53,912 bases of DNA, taken from positions 1 to 53,912 of the forward strand of contig NZ_JAAFZA010000053.1 in assembly GCF_015356865.1 (NCBI RefSeq), read 5' to 3'. Made by a program: the position numbers and the translations under genes. Position 1 is the first letter of the stretch. Every line of letters begins with the position of its first letter. Source of the DNA: Catenulispora pinisilvae (GTDB taxonomy: Bacteria; Actinomycetota; Actinomycetes; Streptomycetales; Catenulisporaceae). Shown here piece after piece: positions 18,498 through 31,147 of this stretch. The notes under the pieces were generated by a model that saw only the letters and a list, made by a program, of their open reading frames with translations, was not told the origin of the DNA and did no database searches.

Positions 18498-19786
18498 GCA
18501 CCACCTACCTGATCAAGAACGCGAGCATCCTGGGCGGTGACCCGCGGGACCTGCTCCTGCGCGACGGCATCATCGCCGAGGCCGGGGCCCTGGGCCCGGT
18601 CGCCGGCACCGTGGTGATCGACGCCGGCGGCCTGATCGCCCTGCCCGGCCTGGTCGACCTGCACACCCACCTGCGCGAGCCGGGCCGGGAGGACGCCGAG
18701 ACCGTCGACACCGGCACCCGGGCCGCCGCGCTCGGCGGCTTCACCGCGGTGCACGCGATGGCCAACACCGACCCGGTCGCCGACACCGCCGGCGTGGTCG
18801 AGCAGGTCTGGCGCCTGGGCCGCGAGGCCGGGCACTGCGACGTCTTCCCGGTCGGCGCGGTCACCGTGGGCCTGAAGGGCGAGCGGCTGGCCGAACTCGG
18901 CGCGATGGCCGACTCCGCGGCCCGGGTCCGGGTCTTCTCCGACGACGGCAAGTGCGTCTCCGACGCCAACCTGATGCGCCGCGCGCTGGAGTACGTGAAG
19001 GCCTTCGACGGCGTGGTCGCGCAGCACGCGCAGGAGCCGCGCCTGACCGAGGGCGCGCAGATGAACGAGGGCGAGCTGTCCGGGCTCCTGGGCCTGGCCG
19101 GCTGGCCGGCGGTGGCCGAGGAGGCGATCATCGCCCGCGACATCCTGCTGGCCGCGCACACCAAGTCCCGGCTGCACGTCTGCCACGTCTCCACGGCCGG
19201 CTCGGTCGAGCTGATCCGCTGGGCCAAGTCCAAGGGCCACCCGGTGACCGCCGAGGTCACCCCGCACCACCTGATCCTCACCGAGGACCTGGTGAAGAGC
19301 TACGACCCGATCTACAAGGTGAACCCGCCGCTGCGGTCCGCCACGGACGTCGCCGCGCTGCGGGAAGGGCTGGCCGACGGCACCATCGACGCCGTCGCCA
19401 CCGACCACGCCCCGCACCCGCAGGAGGACAAGGACTGCGAGTGGGCCGCGGCGGCCATGGGCATGCTCGGCCTGGAGACCGCGCTGTCCGTGGTGCAGCA
19501 GACCATGGTCGACAGCGGCCTGATGACCTGGGCCGACGTCGCGGACCGGATGTCGGTGCGGCCGGCCGCCATCGGTCAGGTCGACGACCGGCACGGCCGC
19601 CCGCTGGCGATCGGCGAGCCGGCGAACGTGGTCCTGGTGGACCCGAGGGCGAAACGCACCGTGGACCGCACCGGCCTGGCCTCGCTGTCGCAGAACACCC
19701 CGTATCAGGCGATGGAGCTGCCCGGCGCGGTGGTGGCGACCTTCCTGCGCGGCACCGCCACGGTTCTGGACGGGAAGCTCGCATGA
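18494..19786 (+). CDS. pyrC: dihydroorotase (class I)
   Basis: Dihydroorotase cyclises carbamoyl aspartate to dihydroorotate. The 430-aa amidohydrolase has zinc ligands in HTHLREPG (H57, H59), an Asp in VFSDDGK, histidines in VAQHAQE and HVCHVST, and the catalytic Asp in VATDHAPHP. The FSDDGK aspartate replaces the carboxylated lysine of class II enzymes. It overlaps pyrB and the following membrane-protein gene by 4 bp each. Confidence 0.96.
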   Translation: MSTTYLIKNASILGGDPRDLLLRDGIIAEAGALGPVAGTVVIDAGGLIALPGLVDLHTHLREPGREDAETVDTGTRAAALGGFTAVHAMANTDPVADTAGVVEQVWRLGREAGHCDVFPVGAVTVGLKGERLAELGAMADSAARVRVFSDDGKCVSDANLMRRALEYVKAFDGVVAQHAQEPRLTEGAQMNEGELSGLLGLAGWPAVAEEAIIARDILLAAHTKSRLHVCHVSTAGSVELIRWAKSKGHPVTAEVTPHHLILTEDLVKSYDPIYKVNPPLRSATDVAALREGLADGTIDAVATDHAPHPQEDKDCEWAAAAMGMLGLETALSVVQQTMVDSGLMTWADVADRMSVRPAAIGQVDDRHGRPLAIGEPANVVLVDPRAKRTVDRTGLASLSQNTPYQAMELPGAVVATFLRGTATVLDGKLA

Positions 19787-20355
19787 ACAACCCGCCGATC
19801 TTCATTCAACACAGCCTCGCCGCGGGCGAGCACTCCGCGCCGGTGACGCACATCGGCCAGCGGATCCTGTGGACCATCGTGACGCTGGTCGCGATGGGCG
19901 GCATCTACCTGCTGATGTGGCGGGGCTGGAAGAAGCGGCAGGCCCGCCAGGCTGACCTGCAGCCGCTGAACGAGGTCCCCGAGGGAGTCTTCTCCGGCGA
20001 GGGCTTCGAGACCGTCTACGTCTCGACCACCTCCGAGGGCGACTGGCTCGACCGCATCGCCGTCCACGGTCTCGGCCAGCGCAGCAACGCGCAGGTCCGC
20101 GTGGCCGCCGCCGGCGTGCTGATCGACCGCGAGCCCACCGCGGTCTTCATCCCGGCCGCCGCGATCCGCGGCATCCGACTGGCCTCCGGCATGGCCGGCA
20201 AGTACCTCCGCGACGAGGGCCTGGTCGTCATCACCTGGCAGCACGGCGACCGCACCCTGGACACCGGCGTCGACCCCCGCCACGGGACTGATGAACTGAT
20301 GCGGGCACTGGAAGCCCACTTCGCAGTGAGCGCTACAGAAAGGCCGTCCGCATGA
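19783..20355 (+). CDS. PH-like membrane protein of the pyr operon
   Basis: This 190-aa protein has one N-terminal membrane helix ([19 protein letters not shown], residues 29-47), a basic stop-transfer segment, and a soluble beta-rich domain of about 140 residues ending in [12 protein letters not shown]. It corresponds by position and shape to the membrane protein between pyrC and carA in other actinobacteria (Rv1382 in Mycobacterium, by recollection). It is usually annotated as a PH-like or transporter-like protein. Its function is unknown. Overlaps of 4 bp on both sides, with pyrC and carA, show that it is an integral operon member. Confidence 0.82.
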   Translation: MNNPPIFIQHSLAAGEHSAPVTHIGQRILWTIVTLVAMGGIYLLMWRGWKKRQARQADLQPLNEVPEGVFSGEGFETVYVSTTSEGDWLDRIAVHGLGQRSNAQVRVAAAGVLIDREPTAVFIPAAAIRGIRLASGMAGKYLRDEGLVVITWQHGDRTLDTGVDPRHGTDELMRALEAHFAVSATERPSA

Positions 20356-21500
20356 GCAATCGACCCCCGGCGATCCTGGTCCTGGAGGACGGACGGACCT
20401 TCCGCGGCGACGCCTACGGCGCGCTCGGCGAGACCTTCGGCGAGGCCGTCTTCACCACCGGTATGACCGGCTACCAGGAGACCCTGACCGACCCCTCCTA
20501 CCACCGGCAGGTCGTCGTGATGACGGCCCCGCACATCGGCAACACCGGTGTGAACGACGAGGACCCCGAGTCCCGGCAGATCTGGGTGGCCGGCTACGTG
20601 GTCCGTGACCCCAGCCGCGTCGCCTCCAACTGGCGCTCGCAGCGCACCCTGGACGACGAGCTGACGGCGCAGGGCATCGTCGGGATCTCCGGCGTCGACA
20701 CCCGGGCCATCACCCGGCACCTGCGCGAGCGCGGCGCGATGCGCTGCGGCGTGTTCTCCGGCGAGCTGGCCGAGCAGGACCCGAAGACACTGGTCGAGAA
20801 GGTCGCGGCGAGCCCGGCGATGGCCGGTGCGGACCTGGTCGGCGACGTCACCACCAAGCAGGGTTATGTGGTCGAGCCGATCGGCGAGCACAAGTTCACC
20901 GTGGCCGCCTACGACCTCGGTATCAAGTCCATGACACCGCGCCGGATGGCCGAGCGCGGCGCCCGGGTCCACGTGTTGTCCGCCTCGGCGACCCTGGAGG
21001 ACGTCCTGGCCCTGGAGCCGGACGGCTTCTTCATGAGCAACGGCCCCGGCGACCCGGAGACCACCGAGGAGTCGATGGTCCCGATCGTGCGCGCCGTCCT
21101 GGACCGGCGGATCCCGGTCTTCGGGATCTGCTTCGGCAACCAGATCCTCGGCCGGGCCCTGGGCTTCGGCACCTACAAGCTGAAGTACGGCCACCGCGGC
21201 ATCAACCAGCCGGTGCAGGACCGCGCCACCGGCAAGGTGGAGGTCACCGCGCACAACCACGGGTTCGCCGTGGACGCGCCGCTGGACCAGGTCTCGGACA
21301 CCGAGTACGGCCGGGTCCAGGTCAGCCACGTCTGCCTGAACGACGACGTCGTGGAGGGTCTGCGGGCGCTGGACGTCCCGGCGTTCAGCGTGCAGTACCA
21401 CCCGGAGGCGGCGGCCGGTCCGCACGACGCCGCCTACCTGTTCGACCGATTCGTGGATCTGATGGCCACCGCCAAGAACGACGAGAAGGGCGAGGCCTGA
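20352..21500 (+). CDS. carA: carbamoyl-phosphate synthase small (glutaminase) subunit
   Basis: CarA hydrolyses glutamine and channels ammonia to CarB. The 382-aa protein has the CPSase small-chain N-domain ([20 protein letters not shown]) and a class I glutamine amidotransferase domain. The nucleophile Cys lies in [11 protein letters not shown], and the His-Glu pair in [11 protein letters not shown]. The ATG overlaps the upstream gene stop. Confidence 0.97.
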   Translation: MSNRPPAILVLEDGRTFRGDAYGALGETFGEAVFTTGMTGYQETLTDPSYHRQVVVMTAPHIGNTGVNDEDPESRQIWVAGYVVRDPSRVASNWRSQRTLDDELTAQGIVGISGVDTRAITRHLRERGAMRCGVFSGELAEQDPKTLVEKVAASPAMAGADLVGDVTTKQGYVVEPIGEHKFTVAAYDLGIKSMTPRRMAERGARVHVLSASATLEDVLALEPDGFFMSNGPGDPETTEESMVPIVRAVLDRRIPVFGICFGNQILGRALGFGTYKLKYGHRGINQPVQDRATGKVEVTAHNHGFAVDAPLDQVSDTEYGRVQVSHVCLNDDVVEGLRALDVPAFSVQYHPEAAAGPHDAAYLFDRFVDLMATAKNDEKGEA

Positions 21501-21501
21501 G

Positions 21502-24840
<3,339 letters not shown>

Positions 24841-24891
24841 GATCTTCTCGCGCAGGTCTGTGGTCGCGTCGAACTGAGAGAGGTGCCTGAG

Positions 24892-26022
24892 GTGAGGATC
24901 TATCCGAAACTGTTCAACCTGGTGTTCCGTCGGATGGATGCCGAGCAGGCGCACCGCCTCGGCTTCGGCGCGATCCGGGCGGTCGGCGCGCTGCCCGCCG
25001 GAAGCGGCCTGGCGCTGCTGGAGCGGCTGTTCCCGGCGCACGACACGGTCCTGAAGCAGACCGTGTTCGGCGTCGGGTTCCCGGCCCCCTTCGGGCTGGC
25101 CGCCGGCTTCGACAAGAACGCCGAGGGCATCGACGTGCTGGCCGCGCTCGGCTTCGGCTCGGTGGAGATCGGCACCGTGACCGGCCAGGGCCAGCCCGGC
25201 AACGAGCAGCCCCGGCTGGCCCGGCTGATCGCCGACCGCGCGGTGGTGAACCGCATGGGCTTCAACAACGGCGGCGCCGAGGAGGTCGCGCGCCGGCTCA
25301 AGCGGCGGGTGGCCAAGCCCGAGCGCTGGGACAAGGTGCCGCCGGTGGTCGGGGTCAACATCGGCAAGACGAAGATCGTGCCGGAGGACGAGGCGGCCAC
25401 CGACTACGTGGTGTCCACCAAGCTGCTGGCGCCGTACGCCGACTACCTGGTCGTCAACGTCTCCTCGCCGAACACCCCGGGCCTGCGCAGCCTGCAAGCA
25501 GTCGAGGTGCTGCGGCCGCTGCTCAAGGCGGTGCGCGCGGCGGCCGACGAGGTGGTCCCGGGCCGGCGGGTCCCGCTGCTGGTGAAGATCGCCCCGGACC
25601 TGGCCGACGCCGACATCGACGCGGTCGCGGACCTGGCGCTGGAGCTGCACCTGGACGGCATCATCGCGACCAACACGACGATCGGCCGCGAGGGGCTGAA
25701 GTCGGCCGCTGAGAAGGTCGAGACGGCCGGTGGCGGCGGTCTGTCGGGCGCGCCGCTGAAGGAGCGCTCGCTGGAGGTCCTGAAGCGGCTGCGAGCGCGG
25801 ACCTCGGGCCAGCTGGTGTTGATCTCGGTCGGTGGCGTCGAGACCGTCGGGGACGCCTGGCAGCGCCTGGTCGCCGGTGCCGACCTGGTGCAGGGCTACA
25901 CCGGCTTCATCTACGAGGGGCCGGCCTGGGCGTCGCGGATCAACCGCGGGATCGCCGAGAAGGTCCGGGCCGGCGGCTACACGAACCTGCGCGACGCCGT
26001 CGAGGCGGCCCGCGTCTCGTAA
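24892..26022 (+). CDS. pyrD: dihydroorotate dehydrogenase (quinone), class 2
   Basis: This is a membrane-associated flavoprotein that oxidises dihydroorotate and passes electrons to quinone. The 376-aa protein begins with the class 2 quinone-tunnel helices ([18 protein letters not shown]). It continues with [20 protein letters not shown], the catalytic-base serine region [23 protein letters not shown], and the FMN phosphate site [18 protein letters not shown] at 24892 is preferred because AGAGAGG lies about 8 nt upstream. The in-frame GTG at 24883, adding three residues, is the alternative. Confidence 0.95.
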   Translation: MRIYPKLFNLVFRRMDAEQAHRLGFGAIRAVGALPAGSGLALLERLFPAHDTVLKQTVFGVGFPAPFGLAAGFDKNAEGIDVLAALGFGSVEIGTVTGQGQPGNEQPRLARLIADRAVVNRMGFNNGGAEEVARRLKRRVAKPERWDKVPPVVGVNIGKTKIVPEDEAATDYVVSTKLLAPYADYLVVNVSSPNTPGLRSLQAVEVLRPLLKAVRAAADEVVPGRRVPLLVKIAPDLADADIDAVADLALELHLDGIIATNTTIGREGLKSAAEKVETAGGGGLSGAPLKERSLEVLKRLRARTSGQLVLISVGGVETVGDAWQRLVAGADLVQGYTGFIYEGPAWASRINRGIAEKVRAGGYTNLRDAVEAARVS

Positions 26023-26024
26023 TA

Positions 26025-26062
26025 CGTAGACAAGCACACGTATACAAGAGCGCGTATACAAG
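26025..26062. repeat. three 10-mers with 14-bp period between pyrD and pyrF
   Basis: CGTAGACAAG (26025), CGTATACAAG (26039) and CGTATACAAG (26053) recur at exact 14-bp steps in the short pyrD-pyrF gap, ending at the pyrF Shine-Dalgarno AAGGAG. Composition is clearly AT-richer than the flanks. Confidence 0.75.
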
Positions 26063-26075
26063 AAGGAGAGTCGTC

Positions 26076-26909
26076 ATGGCATCAACGTTCGGCGCCCGCC
26101 TGCGGATGGCTCTGGACACGCGGGGGCCGCTGTGCGCGGGCATCGACCCGCACAGCTCGCTCTTGGCGCAGTGGGGCCTGACCGACGACGTCGCGGGGCT
26201 GGAGAGGTTCTCCTTTACGGTGGTCGAAGCCCTCGCCGACCGGGTCGCGGCGCTCAAGCCGCAGTCGGCGTTCTTCGAGCGCTTCGGCAGCCGGGGGATC
26301 GCGGTGCTGGAGCGGACCGTCGCCGACGCGCGCTCGGCCGGCGCCGTGGTGATCATGGATGCCAAGCGCGGGGACATCGGCTCGACGGTGGCGGCCTACG
26401 CGGACGCCTATCTCGACCCGACCTCGCCGCTGTTCTCAGACGCCCTGACCGCCAGCCCTTACCTGGGCTTCGGTTCCCTGGAGCCGCTGTACACGCTGGC
26501 CGAGAAGAACAACGCGGGCGTGTTCGTGCTCGGGCTGACCTCGAACCCCGAGGGCGCGCAGGTCCAGGGCGCGGTCGGCGCTTCGGGCCGGACGGTCGCC
26601 GAGGAGATCATCGCGGCCGCCGCCGCGCGCAACGGCGACGCCTCGCCGATGGGACCGATCGGCGTGGTGGTCGGCGGCACCGTCGAGACGCCGAGCTTCG
26701 ACCTGTCGGGTCTGAACGGCGCCTACCTGGTGCCCGGCATCGGCGCGCAGGGGGCGACGGCCGCGGACGTGAAGCGGATCTTCGGGGGCGGGGCGCGGAA
26801 CGTGGTGCCGGCGAGCAGCCGCGAGATCCTGCGGAGCGGGCCTTCGGTGGCCGGCCTGCGGGACGCGGCGGCTCGGACAGTGGAGGAGCTGCGGGGGATT
26901 CTGGACTAG
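26076..26909 (+). CDS. pyrF: orotidine 5'-phosphate decarboxylase, type 2
   Basis: This enzyme decarboxylates OMP to UMP, the last de novo step. The 277-aa protein is of the long type 2 class. It has CAGIDPHSS, the substrate-binding KPQSAFFERFG, the catalytic IMDAKRGDIGST, and LVPGIGAQG near the C-terminus. AAGGAGAG precedes the ATG. pyrE is absent from the operon, as in many actinobacteria. Confidence 0.96.
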   Translation: MASTFGARLRMALDTRGPLCAGIDPHSSLLAQWGLTDDVAGLERFSFTVVEALADRVAALKPQSAFFERFGSRGIAVLERTVADARSAGAVVIMDAKRGDIGSTVAAYADAYLDPTSPLFSDALTASPYLGFGSLEPLYTLAEKNNAGVFVLGLTSNPEGAQVQGAVGASGRTVAEEIIAAAAARNGDASPMGPIGVVVGGTVETPSFDLSGLNGAYLVPGIGAQGATAADVKRIFGGGARNVVPASSREILRSGPSVAGLRDAAARTVEELRGILD

Positions 26910-26928
26910 GGCTCGTCCCGCCGATCAT

Positions 26929-26963
26929 CCGATCGAGGATCAGGGCTGCTGATCCTCGATCGG
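26929..26963. terminator. bidirectional terminator after pyrF
   Basis: CCGATCGAGGATCAG pairs perfectly over 15 bp with its complement around a 5-nt loop (GGCTG). It lies between convergent pyrF and the beta-lactamase-family gene. Confidence 0.8.
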
Positions 26964-27025
26964 CAGGACCGGCCCCGGGCTCACTTCCCCTGGGCTTACT
27001 CCCGGGCTCACTTCTCGGCCCGGAA

Positions 27026-28222
27026 CTACCCCGCGCGGCACAGCTCCCGGTCCACCAGGGCGTTGGTGGCCAGCTGGATGTCCTGGCTGCCGTCGCCGGT
27101 GCTGGAGACGACGACGGCGCGGCCGGTGCCGGGGGCGACGGCGTCCCAGGTCTGGTAGCCGGGGACGCCGCCGGGGTGGCCGAAGTAGCCGCCGCCGCAG
27201 GAGAGCGGGAACCAGGCCAGGCCCAGGCCGTAGCGGGCACCCGGCCAGAAGACGCTCAGCTGGGCCGCCGGGATGGTGGTCTCCATGGCCGCGAGCTGGG
27301 CCGGGGCCAGCAGGCGGCCGCCGGTCAGGGCCGTGTAGAAGCGGCCCAGGTCGCCGGTGGTGCTGATGATCGATCCGGCCGCGTCGATCATGCTCGGGTT
27401 GAGCACGGTGACGTCCACCGGGTCGGTGCCGCCGAAGGTCGAGTAGCCCTCGGCGTGTGGGCCGCGGATGTACGGAACCGTGCCCGGAATCACGGTGTGG
27501 CGCAGTCCCAGCGGCCCGATGATCCGGGCCTGGACCTCGTGGGCCCAGGTCTGGCCGGTGACCCGGTTGATGATCATGCCGAGCAGGACGTAGTTGGTGT
27601 TCGAGTACGAGGTGCCGGTGCCCGGCGGGAAGGTCGGCTGGTGCTTCATCGCCATCGCCACCAGCTGGGCCGGCGTGTAGACGTCGAGACGGCCGGCCTG
27701 GTAGCCGGCGGCGGTGGCTATCTCGGGCAGGTCGTGGGCGAAGTCGTAGATGCCCGAGGTGTGCTGGAGCAGTTCCTTGACGGTGATCCGGCTGCCGTCG
27801 TTGCCGTTGCCCGTCACCACCCCCGGCAGCCAGCGGTCGACCGGGTCCGACAACGACAGCCGCCCCTCGCCGACGAGTTGGAGCACGACCGTGGCGACGA
27901 AACTCTTGGTCGCGCTGCCGATCCGGAACCGGGCATCGAGCGGCACCGGCGCTCCGGTGGCGGTGTCGGCCACGCCGGCCCGCACGGTCTGACGCCCGTT
28001 CGGCGTGGTCACCGTGACCAGCACACCGGGCGCCCCGGCGGTGTGGATCGCGTCCGCTTCCTGTTGCAGGACGCTGGCAGGCCGCGAGCTTCCTTGGGCC
28101 GCGCCGGTGCCGGCGTCGGCGCTGTTGCCGGCGTCGGCGCTGGCAGGTGCGGCCACCGCCAGCCCGACAGCCGCCGTGAGGAGGATCGCGGGCCCGGTGT
28201 GATTCAGTGTCTTCCAGCGCAT
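27026..28222 (-). CDS. secreted class C beta-lactamase / DD-peptidase family serine hydrolase
   Basis: This is a 398-aa exported serine hydrolase. A signal peptide (residues 1-30, ending APASA-D) precedes the SxxK motif S103-A-T-K106, the YSN motif at 206-208 and HPGG at 349-352. This motif set is that of class C beta-lactamases and R61-type D-Ala-D-Ala carboxypeptidases. Peptidoglycan or beta-lactam activity cannot be separated from sequence. It is divergent from a histidine kinase-response regulator pair 145 bp away, which could control it in response to cell-wall stress. This is inference. Confidence 0.9.
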   Translation of the reverse strand: MRWKTLNHTGPAILLTAAVGLAVAAPASADAGNSADAGTGAAQGSSRPASVLQQEADAIHTAGAPGVLVTVTTPNGRQTVRAGVADTATGAPVPLDARFRIGSATKSFVATVVLQLVGEGRLSLSDPVDRWLPGVVTGNGNDGSRITVKELLQHTSGIYDFAHDLPEIATAAGYQAGRLDVYTPAQLVAMAMKHQPTFPPGTGTSYSNTNYVLLGMIINRVTGQTWAHEVQARIIGPLGLRHTVIPGTVPYIRGPHAEGYSTFGGTDPVDVTVLNPSMIDAAGSIISTTGDLGRFYTALTGGRLLAPAQLAAMETTIPAAQLSVFWPGARYGLGLAWFPLSCGGGYFGHPGGVPGYQTWDAVAPGTGRAVVVSSTGDGSQDIQLATNALVDRELCRAG

Positions 28223-28354
28223 GGTCGATCTCGCTTTCTGGTCGTCGGCGTATCGCTGACAGGGACGCTAGTGAGATCGGGGACACAGACCGCCCCCCCA
28301 CCGGGGTCACCGTCCATACCCCCGTGGGGGGACGGCTGCGGCCGCGCAGGCGTT

Positions 28355-28360
28355 TAGGGT
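28355..28360 (+). promoter_or_regulatory. -10 element TAGGGT of histidine kinase gene
   Basis: TAGGGT ends 7 nt before the GTG start with no Shine-Dalgarno sequence. Upstream, CCCCC-GT-GGGGG and CCGTCC/GGACGG inverted repeats (28311-28334) may be regulatory. Confidence 0.45.
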
Positions 28361-28367
28361 CTGAAGC

Positions 28368-29537
28368 GTGCTGATGCAGACGGTGGACGTGACGGGCGCT
28401 GCGACGCGTGCTCTGCGCCGGGTCCCCGAGGACGTCGCCGACGCGGCGCTCGCCGCCGCGTTCCTGGCCGCGATGGTCGTCGAGCGGGCCCGGATGCTGT
28501 CGGGGGAGCGGTTGTCGGCCGCGGTCGCGCTGAGCGTGGTCATGGCCGGCGGTGTGGCGTTCCGCCGCCGAGTGCCGTACGCGGGCTACATCGTCGGCTC
28601 GACGGCGCTGATCGCGGAGGCGCTGTGGATCGCCCCCAGCCCGATCTCGCCCTACGCGAACCTGGTCTGTCTGTACTCCCTCGGCCTGTACGCGACGCGG
28701 AGCCGGGCTCGCTGGGGACCGCTGATCCTGATCCCCGGCGTCGTCGCCTACTTCGCGAAGTTCCCGTCCGCCACGCTCACCATGCCCGCCGGTGTGCTGT
28801 TCACCTGGTGGCTCGCCTGGGCCGTCGGGTACGGCGCGGCCCGGCGGCACGAGGAACAGCGGGCGGCCCGCCAGGCGGTGCGGCGGGCGGCGGTGGCCGA
28901 CGAGCGGCTGCGGCTGGCGCGCGAGTTGCACGACCTGATCGGGCACACGGTCAACGTGATGGTGGTGCAGGCCGGCGCGGGCCGGCGGGTCCTGGACCGG
29001 GATCCGGCGAAGACCCGCGAGCTCCTGACGGGGCTGGAGCACATCGGCCGGGACGCGCTCACCGAACTGGACCGGGTGCTCGGCCTGTTGCGGCGGCACG
29101 AGCCGGCCGGCCTCAGTGACTCTCTCGGCACCGCGCCCGGTATCGCGGAGCTGCCCCGGCTGGTCGAGCGGATGGCGCAGGCCGGGGTCCAGGTGAGGGT
29201 CCGGATGGACCCGTCGGCGTCCGAAGTGATCCCGAGCATGGACCTGTCGGCCTACCGGATCGTCCAGGAGGCGCTGACCAACGCGCTGAAGCACGGCGGC
29301 GCCAAGTCGGCGAGGGTCACCCTCCGCCACGACGGGCGGGCCCTGGACATCGAGGTCTGCGACGACGGCCGCGGCAGTCCGGCCGGCTACCTTCCCGGGC
29401 GCGGGCTGCTGGGCATCGCCGAGCGGGTCGCGGCGTTCGGGGGCAGCGTCGAGCACGGCGGCATCGAGCACGGCAGCGTCGAGTCCGGCGGCGACCGGGG
29501 CGGGTTCCGGCTGCGGGCCGTGCTCCCGGTGCCATGA
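28368..29537 (+). CDS. two-component sensor histidine kinase (HisKA_3 type)
   Basis: This is a 389-aa membrane sensor of the NarL-linked class. The N-terminal half (about residues 24-155) holds four to five hydrophobic segments with little periplasmic sequence. The dimerisation-phosphoacceptor domain reads [22 protein letters not shown] with His188. The HATPase_c domain shows [15 protein letters not shown] and DDGRGSPAG. The C-terminus has a short imperfect repeat ([14 protein letters not shown]). The GTG at 28368 is supported by TAGGGT 7 nt upstream. It overlaps the response regulator by 4 bp. The stimulus is unknown. Confidence 0.92.
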   Translation: MLMQTVDVTGAATRALRRVPEDVADAALAAAFLAAMVVERARMLSGERLSAAVALSVVMAGGVAFRRRVPYAGYIVGSTALIAEALWIAPSPISPYANLVCLYSLGLYATRSRARWGPLILIPGVVAYFAKFPSATLTMPAGVLFTWWLAWAVGYGAARRHEEQRAARQAVRRAAVADERLRLARELHDLIGHTVNVMVVQAGAGRRVLDRDPAKTRELLTGLEHIGRDALTELDRVLGLLRRHEPAGLSDSLGTAPGIAELPRLVERMAQAGVQVRVRMDPSASEVIPSMDLSAYRIVQEALTNALKHGGAKSARVTLRHDGRALDIEVCDDGRGSPAGYLPGRGLLGIAERVAAFGGSVEHGGIEHGSVESGGDRGGFRLRAVLPVP

Positions 29538-30229
29538 CCGTCCGGGTCCTGGTGGCCGATGACGACGCCCTCCTTCGGGCCGGCGTCGCCGTCGTCCTGG
29601 GCACCGCGGACGACGTCGAGGTGGTCGGCGAGGCGGCGGACGGGCTGCGGGCCGTCGAGCTGTGCCGGTCCCTGGAGCCGGACGTCGTCCTGATGGACGT
29701 GCGGATGCCCGGCGTCGACGGCATCGAGGCCACCGGCCGCATCGTCGCGGCCGCGCTGCCCACGCGGATCCTCGTGCTCACCACGTTCCACCACGACGAG
29801 TACGTGTGGGGCGCGCTCCAGGCCGGTGCCAGCGGCTTCCTGCTCAAGCGTTCCCCGCCCGAGCGGCTGATCGAGGCCGTCCACACGGTCGCGGCCGGCG
29901 AGGCGCTGCTGGACCCGGCGGTGACCCGGGACCTCGTCCGACGGTTCGTCGAGCTGAGCGCGGCCGGGGCGGCCCGGCAGACGGCTCCGGCCCGGGCGGC
30001 GGCCCAGTGGCGGCGGCGCGGACTGGACCGCCTGACCGAGCGGGAGACGCAGGTGCTCCGGCTGGTCGCCGAAGGCCACGCCAACGCCGAGATCGCCGAC
30101 CTGCTCGTGATCGCGGAGTCCACCGCGAAGACCCACGTGAAGCGGATCCTCGCCAAGATCGGAGCCCGGGACCGCGCGCAGGCCGTCGTCATCGCTTACC
30201 AGAGCGGGCTGATGAGCCCCTGGACGTGA
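29534..30229 (+). CDS. NarL/LuxR-family response regulator
   Basis: This is a 231-aa partner of the upstream kinase. The receiver domain has the acidic pair in VADDD, the phospho-acceptor Asp55 in [10 protein letters not shown], the Thr/Ser switch in LVLTTF, and Lys in FLLKRSPPE. The C-terminal LuxR HTH reads [22 protein letters not shown], then [16 protein letters not shown]. The ATG overlaps the kinase stop. The divergent secreted beta-lactamase-family gene is a plausible target. Confidence 0.94.
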   Translation: MTVRVLVADDDALLRAGVAVVLGTADDVEVVGEAADGLRAVELCRSLEPDVVLMDVRMPGVDGIEATGRIVAAALPTRILVLTTFHHDEYVWGALQAGASGFLLKRSPPERLIEAVHTVAAGEALLDPAVTRDLVRRFVELSAAGAARQTAPARAAAQWRRRGLDRLTERETQVLRLVAEGHANAEIADLLVIAESTAKTHVKRILAKIGARDRAQAVVIAYQSGLMSPWT

Positions 30230-30269
30230 GTGCCGCCCGGCCCAGCTGGTCCGGCTGTGCGGCGGGCGA

Positions 30270-30701
30270 TCAGCCGGTCTCCAGAACGCGCTTGAGCCGG
30301 CCGAGCGAGACCTTGAAGAACAGCCTGGTCGTCGGCCCGATGGCCAGCCACCCGATCTTCCCCAGTACCCCCAGCGGCAGCTCCACCCGCTCCCACCAGG
30401 TCACCCGGCATCCACCGGTCCCCAGCCGCGCCACCTCGAACCCGCCGGTCCCGCGCACCACGTGCCCGGTGTGCTCGACCACGCAGCGGCGGGGCGGCTC
30501 CCACTCGGTGACCGTCATCGTGTCCAGGAAGCCCAGCGGCCCGATCCCGGTCCAGCCCTCCAGCCGGCCGCCGACCGCGCTCGCCGTCCCGCGCACCTTC
30601 GTCGCGACCATCCACGTGCCCTGCGACTCCCAGTCCGCGATCGCCTCCCAGGCCCGCTCGGCCGGGACCGCGATGTCCTGCGACACCCTGAGCTCAGTCA
30701 A
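30270..30701 (-). CDS. SRPBCC (START-like) family protein
   Basis: This is a 143-aa helix-grip protein. It shows the polyketide-cyclase/CoxG-like pattern IAVPAERAWEAIADWESQG at the N-terminus, then alternating beta strands and a long C-terminal helix (GRLKRVLETG). Such proteins bind hydrophobic ligands; the ligand is unknown. The TTG at 30701 overlaps the upstream gene stop by 8 bp. GTG at 30686, starting five residues later, is an alternative. It is in an operon with the YjbR-like gene. Confidence 0.8.
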   Translation of the reverse strand: MTELRVSQDIAVPAERAWEAIADWESQGTWMVATKVRGTASAVGGRLEGWTGIGPLGFLDTMTVTEWEPPRRCVVEHTGHVVRGTGGFEVARLGTGGCRVTWWERVELPLGVLGKIGWLAIGPTTRLFFKVSLGRLKRVLETG

Positions 30702-31059
30702 GGCGGGCCACCAGCGTCTTCGGCGCCACCTTGCGGTAGGCGTCCCGGACCATGTCCTGGACGTCGTCCCAGTCCGGGTCGTCGTCGAGGTTGACGCCGA
30801 GCCAGCCCCGGACGCCCACGTACGGCGGCCGGTAGAACGTGTCCGGGTCCTGCTCGATCCGCAGCTCCTGCACGCCTTCGGCGGCCGGGCACCAGAAGCC
30901 CAGGCGCGCGCCGTGGTGGTGGTCGCAGAACATCACCAGCGTGCGCTTGCCGCGGATGAACCAGGTCGGTTCGCCGTGGCTCTGGCGCTCCTCGACTTCG
31001 GGGAGCGCCAGGCAGATGGCGCGGAGCCGTTCGAGGACGGCCGTCTCTTCGGGCGTCAT
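30694..31059 (-). CDS. MmcQ/YjbR family protein
   Basis: This is a 121-aa cytosolic protein of the YjbR/CyaY-like double-wing fold. Features include LALPEVEERQSHGEPTWFIRGKRTLVMF, the YRPPYVGVRGWLGV segment and a C-terminal helix DMVRDAYRKVAPKTLV. The ATG at 31059 with GAGG upstream is preferred, because longer in-frame extensions run into the TetR promoter region. Function is unknown; DNA binding has been suggested for the fold. It is divergent from the TetR gene and may be its target. Confidence 0.82.
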   Translation of the reverse strand: MTPEETAVLERLRAICLALPEVEERQSHGEPTWFIRGKRTLVMFCDHHHGARLGFWCPAAEGVQELRIEQDPDTFYRPPYVGVRGWLGVNLDDDPDWDDVQDMVRDAYRKVAPKTLVARLD

Positions 31060-31097
31060 GACCCCATCCTCACGGTCCGCACCGACAGCGTCGAGCC

Positions 31098-31117
31098 CGT
31101 TGAGCGGCCGCTCAACG
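31098..31117. promoter_or_regulatory. 20-bp perfect palindrome, TetR operator candidate
   Basis: CGTTGAGCGGCCGCTCAACG is a perfect palindrome without spacer, centred between the divergent YjbR-like and TetR genes. It covers the -35 region of the TetR promoter, whose -10 is at 31136-31141. Confidence 0.7.
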
Positions 31118-31135
31118 AACCCTTGTGCGATCCGG

Positions 31136-31141
31136 TAGCGT
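31136..31141 (+). promoter_or_regulatory. -10 element TAGCGT of second TetR gene
   Basis: TAGCGT ends 6 nt before the ATG at 31148. The spacer CGCGGC has no Shine-Dalgarno character, so a leaderless mRNA is likely. Confidence 0.5.
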
Positions 31142-31147
31142 CGCGGC

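Noticed and set aside
26132..28357. 741-aa frame across pyrF and the beta-lactamase gene
   Set aside because: It overlaps pyrF out of frame and the hydrolase antisense. The product is low-complexity Arg/Gly/Ala and no start signal is seen.
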